Positions 23,724-30,833 of a DNA stretch of 64,000 nt are shown piece by piece. This stretch comes from an uncultured Allomuricauda sp. (GTDB lineage Bacteria > Bacteroidota > Bacteroidia > Flavobacteriales > Flavobacteriaceae). The DNA lies in the NCBI RefSeq assembly GCF_947499695.1, contig NZ_CANMPQ010000001.1:434001-498000 (forward strand), written 5' to 3'. A program made the position numbers and the translations under genes. The notes below the pieces were generated by a model. That model saw only the letters and a list, made by a program, of their open reading frames with translations, was not told the origin of the DNA and ran no database searches. The stretch's first letter is position 1, and every line of letters starts with the position of its first letter.

Positions 23724-24768
23724 GAAAACCTTCTCAGAACTTATAAATAAGTCGGGTCTGCATATTGAGCAGGAACTTCCATTTGTGCTATACAGAAAAC
23801 CGAAGGAGCAGCAGGTCATGGGAATTTTTCAATCCGATGGTGAACTAAATTCGGTTGTTGACTTCAAGGAAAGTGGATTTGTTTTTGCTCCGTTTGATTC
23901 AAAGGAAGACGCTTTTTTAATTCGACCGGATGAGGTAATCATTTCAAATTTTCAGAGAAATGGCCAAGTGGTAGCATCAAATTTTAATGAGACTACCGAA
24001 GGAAAAGAAGCACATATAAAACTTGTCGAGACAGGAATCAAAGAGATTATAAAAGGAAATCTTCAAAAGGTGGTATTGTCCAGAGTAATCGAAGTTCCAT
24101 ACTCAAAACATCCAGAAGAAATCTTCACAAGTCTTTTAAATAATTATGACAATGCATTCTGCTATTTGTTTTATCATCCTAAAGTAGGAATGTGGTGTGG
24201 TGCTACACCCGAGACTTTGTTGCAAGTAAAGGAGCAACAACTAAAGACCATGTCTTTGGCGGCCACCTTACCCATTAGCAATGCTGAAAAACCCATTTGG
24301 GGTTCTAAAGAAATAGAGGAACAACAGATGGTTTCGGATTATATTCAAAAACGACTCGCCAATAAAATGGATTCCTTGGAAGTGGGGAAAGCTGAAACCA
24401 TTAAAGCTGGTAAATTGTGGCATTTAAAATCCGAGATCACGGGACATCTTTCCAATAAAACTGATCTCAGGGAAATTCTAGAAGCCTTGCACCCAACTCC
24501 CGCCGTGTGTGGCATTCCGGTAGAAGCCGCTAAGAACTTTATTACTAAAAATGAGAATTATAAACGGACCTTTTATACTGGTTTTTTAGGAGAATTGAAT
24601 TTGGGTACGCAAACCGAAACGTCTCTTTATGTAAATCTTAGATGTATGGAACTAAAAGAAAAAAAGGCAGCCATTTTTGTAGGAGGGGGGATAACACTTG
24701 CCTCTAACCCTGATCGGGAATGGGTTGAGACCCAGAACAAAAGCCGTACCATGCTCAATATTCTTTAA
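23707..24768 (+). CDS. menF: Isochorismate synthase MenF
   Basis: This 353-residue chorismate-binding enzyme converts chorismate to isochorismate, the first committed step of menaquinone synthesis. Motifs include LQKVVLSRVIEV (near 120), GATPETLLQV (near 160), ALHPTPAVCG (near 260) and the C-terminal GGGITLASNPDREW region with Mg2+-binding Glu residues. No ATG fits the expected N-terminus; TTG at 23707 places 20 residues before the conserved LPFVLYRKP segment and overlaps the thioesterase stop by 17 bp, so a TTG start with coupled translation is likely. Confidence 0.92.
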   Translation: MPSPNKKTFSELINKSGLHIEQELPFVLYRKPKEQQVMGIFQSDGELNSVVDFKESGFVFAPFDSKEDAFLIRPDEVIISNFQRNGQVVASNFNETTEGKEAHIKLVETGIKEIIKGNLQKVVLSRVIEVPYSKHPEEIFTSLLNNYDNAFCYLFYHPKVGMWCGATPETLLQVKEQQLKTMSLAATLPISNAEKPIWGSKEIEEQQMVSDYIQKRLANKMDSLEVGKAETIKAGKLWHLKSEITGHLSNKTDLREILEALHPTPAVCGIPVEAAKNFITKNENYKRTFYTGFLGELNLGTQTETSLYVNLRCMELKEKKAAIFVGGGITLASNPDREWVETQNKSRTMLNIL

Positions 24769-24783
24769 TTTCATTGACCTGAT

Positions 24784-24816
24784 TTTGGGGGAATATCGTT
24801 TTGCGATGTATTTTTG
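24784..24816 (+). promoter_or_regulatory. Promoter of menD (TTTG-N21-TATTTTTG), probably leaderless
   Basis: TTTG at 24784-24787 and TATTTTTG at 24809-24816 have 21-bp spacing. The ATG at 24823 is only 6 nt beyond the -7 element, so transcription should begin at or next to the start codon. Confidence 0.7.
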
Positions 24817-24822
24817 TATTCC

Positions 24823-26559
24823 ATGACGTATTCCAATATTCCCTCTGCACAAACATTGGTTCTTTATTTTAAATCAAGAGGGATAAAAAATATTGTGATT
24901 TCCCCGGGGTCTCGCAATGCTCCACTAACCATAAGCTTTACCAAGAATCCTTTTTTTAGTTGTTTTAGTGTTGTGGATGAAAGATGTGCGGCTTTTTTTG
25001 CTCTTGGAATGGCCCAGCAGTTACAGCAGCCTGTAGCTGTAATTTGTACCTCCGGTAGTGCTCTTTTGAATTATTACCCCGCCGTGGCCGAAGCATTCTA
25101 TAGCGACATACCACTTGTAGTAGTTTCAGCAGATCGGCCTCCTTATAAGATTGATGTTGGAGATGGACAGACTATACGACAGGAAAAGGTTTTTGAAAAG
25201 CATATAGCCTACAATGCCAATCTCAAACTGGATGTTTCACACGCAACAGAAACGATTGCTGAGTTTGATCCTGAACTTCTGAGTACATCACAGGCGGAGA
25301 TTCAAAAGTATAATGAAGCTGAGTTGAATCAGACATTGCATGTTGCAGTTGAAGAGCAAGCGCCGGTTCACATTAACGTTCCATTTGAAGAACCACTATA
25401 TGGTACCATCGAAGATTGCCAACTTCAAATTTCCGAACCTGCAAAGGAGGTAGCAAAGGAAATGGACTTGGAGAATTTGGAAGAAATCAAAACCGCATGG
25501 AATCAGAGTCAACGAAAAATGGTTTTGATAGGAGTTAACCAACCTGATAGTATTGACCAAGATATATTGGAAAAATTGGCGACGGACGAAAGTGTTTTGG
25601 TGTTTACCGAAACGACTTCCAATGTGCACCATTCCAACTTTTTTCCAAGCATAGATAGTATTATAGCTCCCATTGAAAAATCAGAAAACAAAGAAGAATT
25701 GTTTGATGCGCTACGGCCTGAAGTATTGCTAACCTTTGGTGGGCTGATCGTTTCAAAAAAAATAAAAGCCTTTTTACGTAAGTACAAACCCAACTTCCAT
25801 TGGCATATTGATACAAAAAAGGCCTATGATACTTTTTTCTGTCTATCTGAACATATCAGGCAGCATCCAAATGATTTTTTGAAAACGATTCTCGTGAACA
25901 ATACCATTGCTAGCGACTATCAAAAACGTTGGAATGATGTAAAAAAACGATACGAAGAAAAGCGTCAAGAATACGCAGACCGGATACCATTTTCCGATTT
26001 CAAAGTCTTTGACCATCTTCAAAAAAATATACCCGAAGGATATCAGGTACATCTTGCGAATAGCTCAACCGTGCGCTATACCCAACTTTTTCCGATGCAT
26101 CCTTCGCTAAAAGTATTTTGCAATAGAGGAACCAGCGGTATTGATGGAAGCACCTCCACAGCTGTAGGGGCTTCGATCCATAATAAAAATCCAACACTTT
26201 TAGTTACTGGTGACCTAAGCTTTTTCTATGATAGTAACGGACTTTGGAATGCATATGTAAGACCAGATTTCCGAATCATACTCATCAATAACTCTGGCGG
26301 TGGGATTTTTAGAATATTACCCGGCAAAGAAGATTCTGAGGAATTTTCAATTTTTTTCGAGACACATCATGGGCAAAATGCGGAAAGCTTGGCAAAAATG
26401 TATGGTTTTCAATATCAAAAAGCCGATAATCTATCAGATTTAAAAGGCCATTTGGAAGATTTCTATGTGAACTCGGGACATCCCAAAATTTTAGAAGTTT
26501 TCACCCCAAGATTGAAAAATGATAAGATTTTGCTTGACTACTTCGATTTCATATCTTAG
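24823..26559 (+). CDS. menD: SEPHCHC synthase MenD
   Basis: The 578-residue thiamine-diphosphate enzyme joins isochorismate and 2-oxoglutarate in menaquinone synthesis. It shows the N-terminal pyrimidine-binding domain (SPGSRNAPLT near 29-38, catalytic Glu in VVDERCAAFFALG near 55), a central domain, and the C-terminal diphosphate domain (GTSGIDGSTSTAVGA near 440 and GDLSFFYDSNGLWNA, the metal-binding motif ending in NNSGGGIF). A TTG three codons upstream is part of the -7 element; ATG at 24823 is the start. It lies in the men cluster after menF, with its own promoter. Confidence 0.96.
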   Translation: MTYSNIPSAQTLVLYFKSRGIKNIVISPGSRNAPLTISFTKNPFFSCFSVVDERCAAFFALGMAQQLQQPVAVICTSGSALLNYYPAVAEAFYSDIPLVVVSADRPPYKIDVGDGQTIRQEKVFEKHIAYNANLKLDVSHATETIAEFDPELLSTSQAEIQKYNEAELNQTLHVAVEEQAPVHINVPFEEPLYGTIEDCQLQISEPAKEVAKEMDLENLEEIKTAWNQSQRKMVLIGVNQPDSIDQDILEKLATDESVLVFTETTSNVHHSNFFPSIDSIIAPIEKSENKEELFDALRPEVLLTFGGLIVSKKIKAFLRKYKPNFHWHIDTKKAYDTFFCLSEHIRQHPNDFLKTILVNNTIASDYQKRWNDVKKRYEEKRQEYADRIPFSDFKVFDHLQKNIPEGYQVHLANSSTVRYTQLFPMHPSLKVFCNRGTSGIDGSTSTAVGASIHNKNPTLLVTGDLSFFYDSNGLWNAYVRPDFRIILINNSGGGIFRILPGKEDSEEFSIFFETHHGQNAESLAKMYGFQYQKADNLSDLKGHLEDFYVNSGHPKILEVFTPRLKNDKILLDYFDFIS

Positions 26560-26586
26560 ATCTACTTTAAAAATACCTAAATAACC

Positions 26587-26928
26587 ATGAGCAAAAGAGA
26601 TATACTTATTGAAAAATATGCAGCCGATATTCAAGACAAATTCGGTGAGCAACCCAATATGGATCTGTTGACCAAGGTCACTGTCGGCTTGGGTCCATCA
26701 ATATATAATTTGGACTCTTCACGAGTTTCGGGTTCAAGCGAAAAGGAATTGGAAACGGTCAAAAACAATTTTCTTATTGGAAAATTAGGCCTTGCGGACA
26801 GTTCAGAACTGTTAGATGCAGTAAATGGCATCATCGATAAATATGGGAGGTCCGATAAAAACAAGTATAGAGCTGTAATTTATTATATGTTGACCAAGCA
26901 TTTCGATAAGGAATCGGTATACAACTAA
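26587..26928 (+). CDS. DUF2853 family protein
   Basis: The 113-residue cytoplasmic protein is entirely helical in appearance and matches the DUF2853 family (DILIEKYAADIQDKFG at the start, ANGIIDKYG and YRAVIYYMLTKHF at the end). No catalytic motif is seen and function is unknown. It is commonly found next to menD in Flavobacteriaceae and here lies 27 bp downstream of it, probably on the same transcript, followed by a weak terminator. Confidence 0.87.
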   Translation: MSKRDILIEKYAADIQDKFGEQPNMDLLTKVTVGLGPSIYNLDSSRVSGSSEKELETVKNNFLIGKLGLADSSELLDAVNGIIDKYGRSDKNKYRAVIYYMLTKHFDKESVYN

Positions 26929-26929
26929 A

Positions 26930-26972
26930 CAACCCCAACCTCTAAACGAGCTACCTTAGGGTTGCTTTTTTT
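26930..26972 (+). terminator. Weak terminator after DUF2853 gene
   Basis: CAACCC (26930-26935) and GGGTTG (26959-26964) can pair around a large loop, followed by seven T residues. The long loop makes this a modest candidate. Confidence 0.45.
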
Positions 26973-26990
26973 ATACCCATATTTTACATC

Positions 26991-26998
26991 TACCTTTG
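26991..26998 (+). promoter_or_regulatory. -7 element (TACCTTTG) of cvfB-like gene
   Basis: The exact TAnnTTTG match ends 5 nt before the ATG at 27004, implying leaderless transcription. Confidence 0.6.
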
Positions 26999-27003
26999 CG
27001 CCC

Positions 27004-27834
27004 ATGATAGAATTGGGAAACTATAACACTTTAAAAGTGTTGCGAAGTACAAGTGTGGGACTGTTCTTGGGAGATGATGAAGGAACCGAAATTCTTTTGC
27101 CCAACAAATACGTCCCTCACGATTTTCAAATTGATGCAGACCTCGAGGTTTTTTGCTACTTGGATAACAATGAAAGACCCATTGCAACTACTTTGAAACC
27201 GTATGTGTTTCGAAATAATTTTGCATTTCTTGAAGTTGTAGAGGTTAGTTCGTTTGGAGCCTTTGTGGATTGGGGATTGGAAAAGCATTTATTGGTGCCA
27301 TTCAGGGAACAGAATGGAAGAATGGAGGAAGGCCAAAAGTATATTGTCTATTGCTACTTGGATGAAGAAAGCTTTAGATTAACCGGTTCTGGAAGAATAA
27401 ATAGGTTTTTATCCAATAATGAGCTCAACTATGAACCTAACCAAGAGGTGAACATGTTGGTCAGTAGAAAAACACCACTTGGATGGGAGGTAATTATTGA
27501 AAATAAGAATAAGGGATTAATCTTTGAGACAGATGTTTTTAAGCCCATTGCCACTGGAGACCGGTTAAAGGGATATATCAAAAATATAAGAGAGGATAAC
27601 AAGATTGATGTGTCCTTGCAACCGATTGGAGCCAAAATGTTGGAACAAACGGCGCAGATGATTTTTGAAAAGCTTCAACAGAATGAAGGGTTTTTGCCAT
27701 TTCACGATAAAACTTCTCCAGAAATAATCAAAGCGGAGTTACATTTGAGTAAGAAATCGTTCAAAAAGGCGATTGGAACCTTATATAAAGAAAGAAAAAT
27801 TAGCATTGAACCTGACGGAATCCGTTTAGTGTGA
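27004..27834 (+). CDS. CvfB/YitL-type S1-domain RNA-binding protein
   Basis: The 276-residue protein has three successive S1-like OB folds (about 5-65, 68-135 and 140-205; FLEVVEVSSFGAFVDWGLEKHLLVPF is the classical S1 repeat) and a C-terminal winged-helix (about 215-275; KKSFKKAIGTLYKERKISIEPDGIRLV). This matches CvfB, an RNA-binding protein influencing virulence factors in staphylococci and conserved widely. The frame continues upstream for 14 codons, but the promoter box and family length support ATG at 27004. Confidence 0.9.
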   Translation: MIELGNYNTLKVLRSTSVGLFLGDDEGTEILLPNKYVPHDFQIDADLEVFCYLDNNERPIATTLKPYVFRNNFAFLEVVEVSSFGAFVDWGLEKHLLVPFREQNGRMEEGQKYIVYCYLDEESFRLTGSGRINRFLSNNELNYEPNQEVNMLVSRKTPLGWEVIIENKNKGLIFETDVFKPIATGDRLKGYIKNIREDNKIDVSLQPIGAKMLEQTAQMIFEKLQQNEGFLPFHDKTSPEIIKAELHLSKKSFKKAIGTLYKERKISIEPDGIRLV

Positions 27835-27910
27835 TTTCCAAACGCAAAGGCAAGCGGCAGTTTTACTAATTATTTGCAGGCGTTTAGTTTTTTTCTTTCG
27901 CTAAAAATTT

Positions 27911-27918
27911 TACATTTG
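27911..27918 (+). promoter_or_regulatory. -7 element (TACATTTG) before the SPOR-like gene
   Basis: The exact TAnnTTTG match lies in the 152-bp gap after cvfB and predicts a leader of about 60 nt for the next gene. Confidence 0.5.
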
Positions 27919-27986
27919 TAGAGAGCGGATTAACTCCTTGAAAGCTATATCTTTAGCATGTTGTAAGAAATTAAAACTAGCCTAAT

Positions 27987-28586
27987 ATGCCCTTTATAGA
28001 AGAAAGTGATTTGTTGGACCTACACAAGGATATTGACAAGGCCCAAATAATCAACGAAAGACTCCTAGATCAGATAAAATACAAGAACAAGGACCTTAAG
28101 AAAATAAGATTACAACGAAATATTCTTTTAGGCTTTACCACTTTGTTTGTTGTAGGTACTTTGGCCATTACTTCATTTACTGCGGGATTAAGCAGCAAGA
28201 ACTCTTTTGAGCATCAAAACAATTTGTTGGTTTCCATTGACAGTTTGGATGCAATTAAAACTCGAATTGACAATCTTAAATCGCAAAATGAAGAATTGAG
28301 TTTGGTTCGTGAATTCTATTTGGCAAAGGCATTTTTAGATAAGGAAACTATTTATTCTGTTCAGGTAAAATCATTTGTTGATAATAACGTTACACTGGCT
28401 TCTGAAGCATTGACCAATACATTGTTCGTAAAGACGAATCCATTTTATGCCTATTCCCTTGGAAACTTTGAAACCTTGGACGAAGCCCAATTGTTTAGAA
28501 AGCAACTGGTGAATATGGGCTTTAAAGATGCTTTTGTAGCATCCTACCAAGATGGAAAAAGGGTTAAAATTGAAGATCCCTATTAA
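27987..28586 (+). CDS. Membrane-anchored coiled-coil protein with SPOR-like C-terminus
   Basis: The 199-residue protein has a charged cytoplasmic N-terminus (1-48), one transmembrane helix (about 49-70), a coiled coil (about 80-110) and a C-terminal region resembling SPOR domains: a YSVQVKSF strand (near 123) and FYAYSLGNFETLDEAQLFRKQLVNMG (about 153-178), ending in a basic strand. SPOR domains bind denuded peptidoglycan at division sites, so a periplasmic cell-envelope role is possible. It lies 2 bp upstream of menA, at a place where related genomes often carry menB; co-transcription with menA is likely. Confidence 0.72.
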   Translation: MPFIEESDLLDLHKDIDKAQIINERLLDQIKYKNKDLKKIRLQRNILLGFTTLFVVGTLAITSFTAGLSSKNSFEHQNNLLVSIDSLDAIKTRIDNLKSQNEELSLVREFYLAKAFLDKETIYSVQVKSFVDNNVTLASEALTNTLFVKTNPFYAYSLGNFETLDEAQLFRKQLVNMGFKDAFVASYQDGKRVKIEDPY

Positions 28587-28588
28587 TT

Positions 28589-29497
28589 TTGGCCAACATT
28601 AAGGCTTGGGTGCAAGCTGCTCGACTTCGCACATTACCTTTATCATTATCTGGTATACTAGTAGGAACCTCATTAGCTATTATTGAGGGTTTTTTCAATA
28701 GCTCCATATTTGTTTTGGCCTTGCTTACTACAGTGGCCCTTCAAATTACTTCCAACTTTGCTAATGATTATGGTGATGGGGTAAAGGGAACCGATGCTGA
28801 CGATAGAATTGGACCGGCAAGGGCACTTCAAAGTGGCTTACTCTCGAAATCAGCTTTGAAGAAAGGAATTATCATTTCTGTGATCATCAGTCTTCTTCTT
28901 GCGCTTCTCTTGATTTATGTCTCTTTTGGAATGGAAAACCTAAAACTCATAATTGTCTTTATTGTTTTAGGCATATTGAGCGTTTGGGCCGCACTTCGCT
29001 ATACCATGGGTTCTAATCCTTATGGATATAGAGGATTGGGTGACGTATTTGTGTTTTTGTTTTTTGGATTACTGGGTGTTTTGGGAAGTATGTATTTATA
29101 TACAAGAGCATTGCAGTGGGATTCTATTTTGCCGGCAATTACTATAGGGTTTTTATGTGTTGGGGTGTTGAATCTAAACAATCTAAGGGATGTAGTATCC
29201 GATGAAAAACATGGAAAACGAACCCTGGTGGTCAAAATGGGATTTAAAAATGGTAAATGGTATCATTTCTCTTTAATAATGGTAGCATTTGTGACACTCC
29301 TGACCTTCACATGGGTTAAGAACATACAACTACAACAAGCATTTTACATACTAGCTTTCTTACCTATATTAATTCACCTAAAAAAGGTAATGTCAACAAA
29401 AGAACCCGGAAAGCTTGACGGGGAACTCAAGAAATTGGCATTAAGCACCTTTTTGCTATCCGTGCTGTTCTTTATGGCAGTTAAGTTTTTTTTGTAA
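28589..29497 (+). CDS. menA: 1,4-dihydroxy-2-naphthoate polyprenyltransferase MenA
   Basis: The 302-residue UbiA-family protein has about nine membrane helices. The prenyl-diphosphate Mg2+-binding motif is complete (NDYGDGVKGTDADDR, about 54-68), and the second Asp-rich motif is NNLRDVVSDEKHGKRTL (near 196). It attaches the isoprenoid chain to DHNA in menaquinone synthesis. No ATG exists near the N-terminus; TTG at 28589, two bases after the upstream stop, gives the expected ANIKAWVQAARLRTLPLS start. Confidence 0.94.
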   Translation: MANIKAWVQAARLRTLPLSLSGILVGTSLAIIEGFFNSSIFVLALLTTVALQITSNFANDYGDGVKGTDADDRIGPARALQSGLLSKSALKKGIIISVIISLLLALLLIYVSFGMENLKLIIVFIVLGILSVWAALRYTMGSNPYGYRGLGDVFVFLFFGLLGVLGSMYLYTRALQWDSILPAITIGFLCVGVLNLNNLRDVVSDEKHGKRTLVVKMGFKNGKWYHFSLIMVAFVTLLTFTWVKNIQLQQAFYILAFLPILIHLKKVMSTKEPGKLDGELKKLALSTFLLSVLFFMAVKFFL

Positions 29498-29502
29498 TTT
29501 TG
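29495..29502 (+). promoter_or_regulatory. -7 element (TAATTTTG) of LytTR regulator gene
   Basis: The exact TAnnTTTG match overlaps the menA stop codon and lies 26 nt before the TTG start, so the regulator can be expressed independently of menA. Confidence 0.55.
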
Positions 29503-29528
29503 AAGTAACCCACTAAACATTAATCGAC

Positions 29529-30284
29529 TTGGAACACCCTATTAAAATTCTAATTGTAGAGGATAATGTAATTATTGCAGATGATATGCAATCGATGCTT
29601 GAAGAAATCGGGTATGAGATTGTTGACAATGTAATTGTATATGAACAGGCTGTAGATGTGCTAAAGAACAATCATGTTGATTTGGTGCTCATCGATATTA
29701 TTCTCGCCTCCGACAAAACAGGTATTGATCTTGGAAAACATATCAGGGATGCATATAACATCCCGTTTATTTTTGTAACCTCCAATTCCGACAGAGCAAC
29801 TGTTGAGAATGCAAAAACGGTTAAACCTGATGGATATCTGGTAAAACCTTTTGAGCAGCAGGATTTGTATACCTCTATCGAGATTGCTCTTTCCAACTTC
29901 AACTATTCTCGAAAAGAGAAAACAAAGGAGATTGCTGGTAACGAAGGTGATGCCTTTACTTCCAACTCTGTATTAAAAGATTCGATCTTCGTAAAAAAAC
30001 AACATTTGTATTACAGGATTCAGTTTGGTGATATTCAATTCATCAAAGCTGATAATGTGTATTTAGAAGTCAATACGGTAGATAAAAAGTTTCTTGTTCG
30101 CTCTCCACTCAAAGATTATTTGGAGAAGCTTCCAAAGAATAAATTCTATAGAGCACATAAGTCCTACATTGTAAATGTGGACCATATTGATGCGATAAAC
30201 TCGAAGGATATTATGATCAATAATAACCTGATTCCGATTTCAAAGGATTTCAAGGAGTTCATTATCTCATCAATGAACAGCTAG
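29529..30284 (+). CDS. LytTR-family response regulator
   Basis: The 251-residue regulator has a receiver domain (about 5-120) with phospho-acceptor Asp56, acidic pocket Glu11/Asp12, Thr84 and Lys106 all present. A LytTR DNA-binding domain covers about 150-250 (IFVKKQHLYYRIQFGDIQFIKA, then VRSPLKDYLEKLPKNKFYRAHKSYIVNVDHIDAI). LytTR proteins bind pairs of short direct repeats, often replacing the -35/-33 contact. No ATG is available; TTG at 29529 is the likely start. A strong terminator follows, then a 549-bp gap holding repeated TTCACAACA motifs and the second TPR kinase gene, its probable partner. Confidence 0.93.
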   Translation: MEHPIKILIVEDNVIIADDMQSMLEEIGYEIVDNVIVYEQAVDVLKNNHVDLVLIDIILASDKTGIDLGKHIRDAYNIPFIFVTSNSDRATVENAKTVKPDGYLVKPFEQQDLYTSIEIALSNFNYSRKEKTKEIAGNEGDAFTSNSVLKDSIFVKKQHLYYRIQFGDIQFIKADNVYLEVNTVDKKFLVRSPLKDYLEKLPKNKFYRAHKSYIVNVDHIDAINSKDIMINNNLIPISKDFKEFIISSMNS

Positions 30285-30306
30285 AAAAACATACATACCT
30301 AATACT

Positions 30307-30340
30307 AAAAAGTGCTTCGTTTCGAGGCACTTTTTTTATG
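30307..30340 (+). terminator. Terminator of LytTR regulator gene
   Basis: AAAAGTGCTTCG (30307-30318) pairs with CGAGGCACTTTT (30323-30334), with a T run continuing to 30337. Confidence 0.88.
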
Positions 30341-30371
30341 TTACAATTCCATTTTAGACAATGACCACAAC

Positions 30372-30426
30372 TTTTTGGGTGTTCACAACAATAGTTTTCT
30401 ACTCACATAAGACACCTATACTTTAG
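30372..30426 (+). promoter_or_regulatory. LytTR-like operator and promoter, copy 2 (small RNA candidate)
   Basis: TTCACAACAATAGT starts at 30382 and the -7 element TACTTTAG starts at 30419, a 37-bp offset identical to the other two sites. The 21 bp at 30372-30392 recur on the opposite strand before the first TPR kinase. There is no -33 TTTG. Confidence 0.65.
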
Positions 30427-30431
30427 CAGTG

Positions 30432-30516
30432 TTATTAGTTCAGAAAAGTAATTTTTTCATTTTCATATAGTGTTCTCGTAAAAGGGTCTTGTTCGAAAGA
30501 ATAGGGCCTTTTTTGA
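30432..30516 (+). ncRNA. Candidate LytTR-controlled small RNA of about 80 nt
   Basis: A promoter-like unit ending at 30426 is followed by a terminator at 30481-30514 with no ORF worth the name between them. The transcript would start near 30432 with an A/U-rich 5' part and end in the terminator stem. No family is recognised; this is a prediction from promoter plus terminator only. Confidence 0.4.
30481..30514 (+). terminator. Terminator of the candidate small RNA
   Basis: AAAGG pairs with CCTTT at the base, and further pairs continue up to a GAAA tetraloop (30495-30498), with two internal mismatches; six T residues follow at 30509-30514. Confidence 0.7.
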
Positions 30517-30599
30517 TTATCAAGAGAATAATGCAGATTGCAGATTCCATGAAACGCAAAAAACATCGATAAAGTGCTTTTTGCATACACCTATGTTGT

Positions 30600-30666
30600 T
30601 TTCACAACAGAAATAGACACTTTCACAACAATAGTGAATAAGTCATATATCAAGCATTTAATTTTG
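30600..30666 (+). promoter_or_regulatory. LytTR-like tandem operator and promoter, copy 3 (upstream of second TPR kinase)
   Basis: Two TTTCACAACA repeats start at 30600 and 30621, 21 bp apart and thus on the same helix face. From the TTC of the second (30622) it is exactly 37 bp to a perfect -7 element TAATTTTG (30659-30666). The second copy continues as TTCACAACAATAGT, shared with the site at 30382. The product would be a long leader of the kinase mRNA. Confidence 0.65.
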
Positions 30667-30817
30667 TTGCTAAACCTACGTTCTAATATTAGAATGGTCA
30701 CTTAAAAACTTGTCAGGTATATAGGTGTTTGGCATTGGGGCATTCAAACCGAAAATAGGTTCATTTTCAAAAAATGAAACAATAAATAGCGACAAGCTTT
30801 TTAAATTTTGTCGCAGA
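30667..30817. other. Rest of the 549-bp gap before the second TPR kinase
   Basis: Between 30285 and 30833 lie two terminators, two operator-promoters and a proximal promoter, described separately. The remaining sequence is A/T-rich. ACACCTAT occurs at 30412 and 30586 and inverted near 30721. No ORF longer than about 21 codons is convincing. Confidence 0.5.
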
Positions 30818-30825
30818 TACCTTTG
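30818..30825 (+). promoter_or_regulatory. Proximal -7 element (TACCTTTG) of second TPR kinase
   Basis: The exact TAnnTTTG match lies 8 nt before the kinase ATG and would give a leaderless basal transcript in addition to the operator-controlled one starting near 30672. Confidence 0.55.
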
Positions 30826-30833
30826 GTAAATAG

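Noticed and set aside
30361..30426. A 21-codon ORF starting at 30361
   Set aside because: It runs through the operator shared with 14946-14966, where no corresponding ATG or frame exists, so it is a by-product of the operator sequence.
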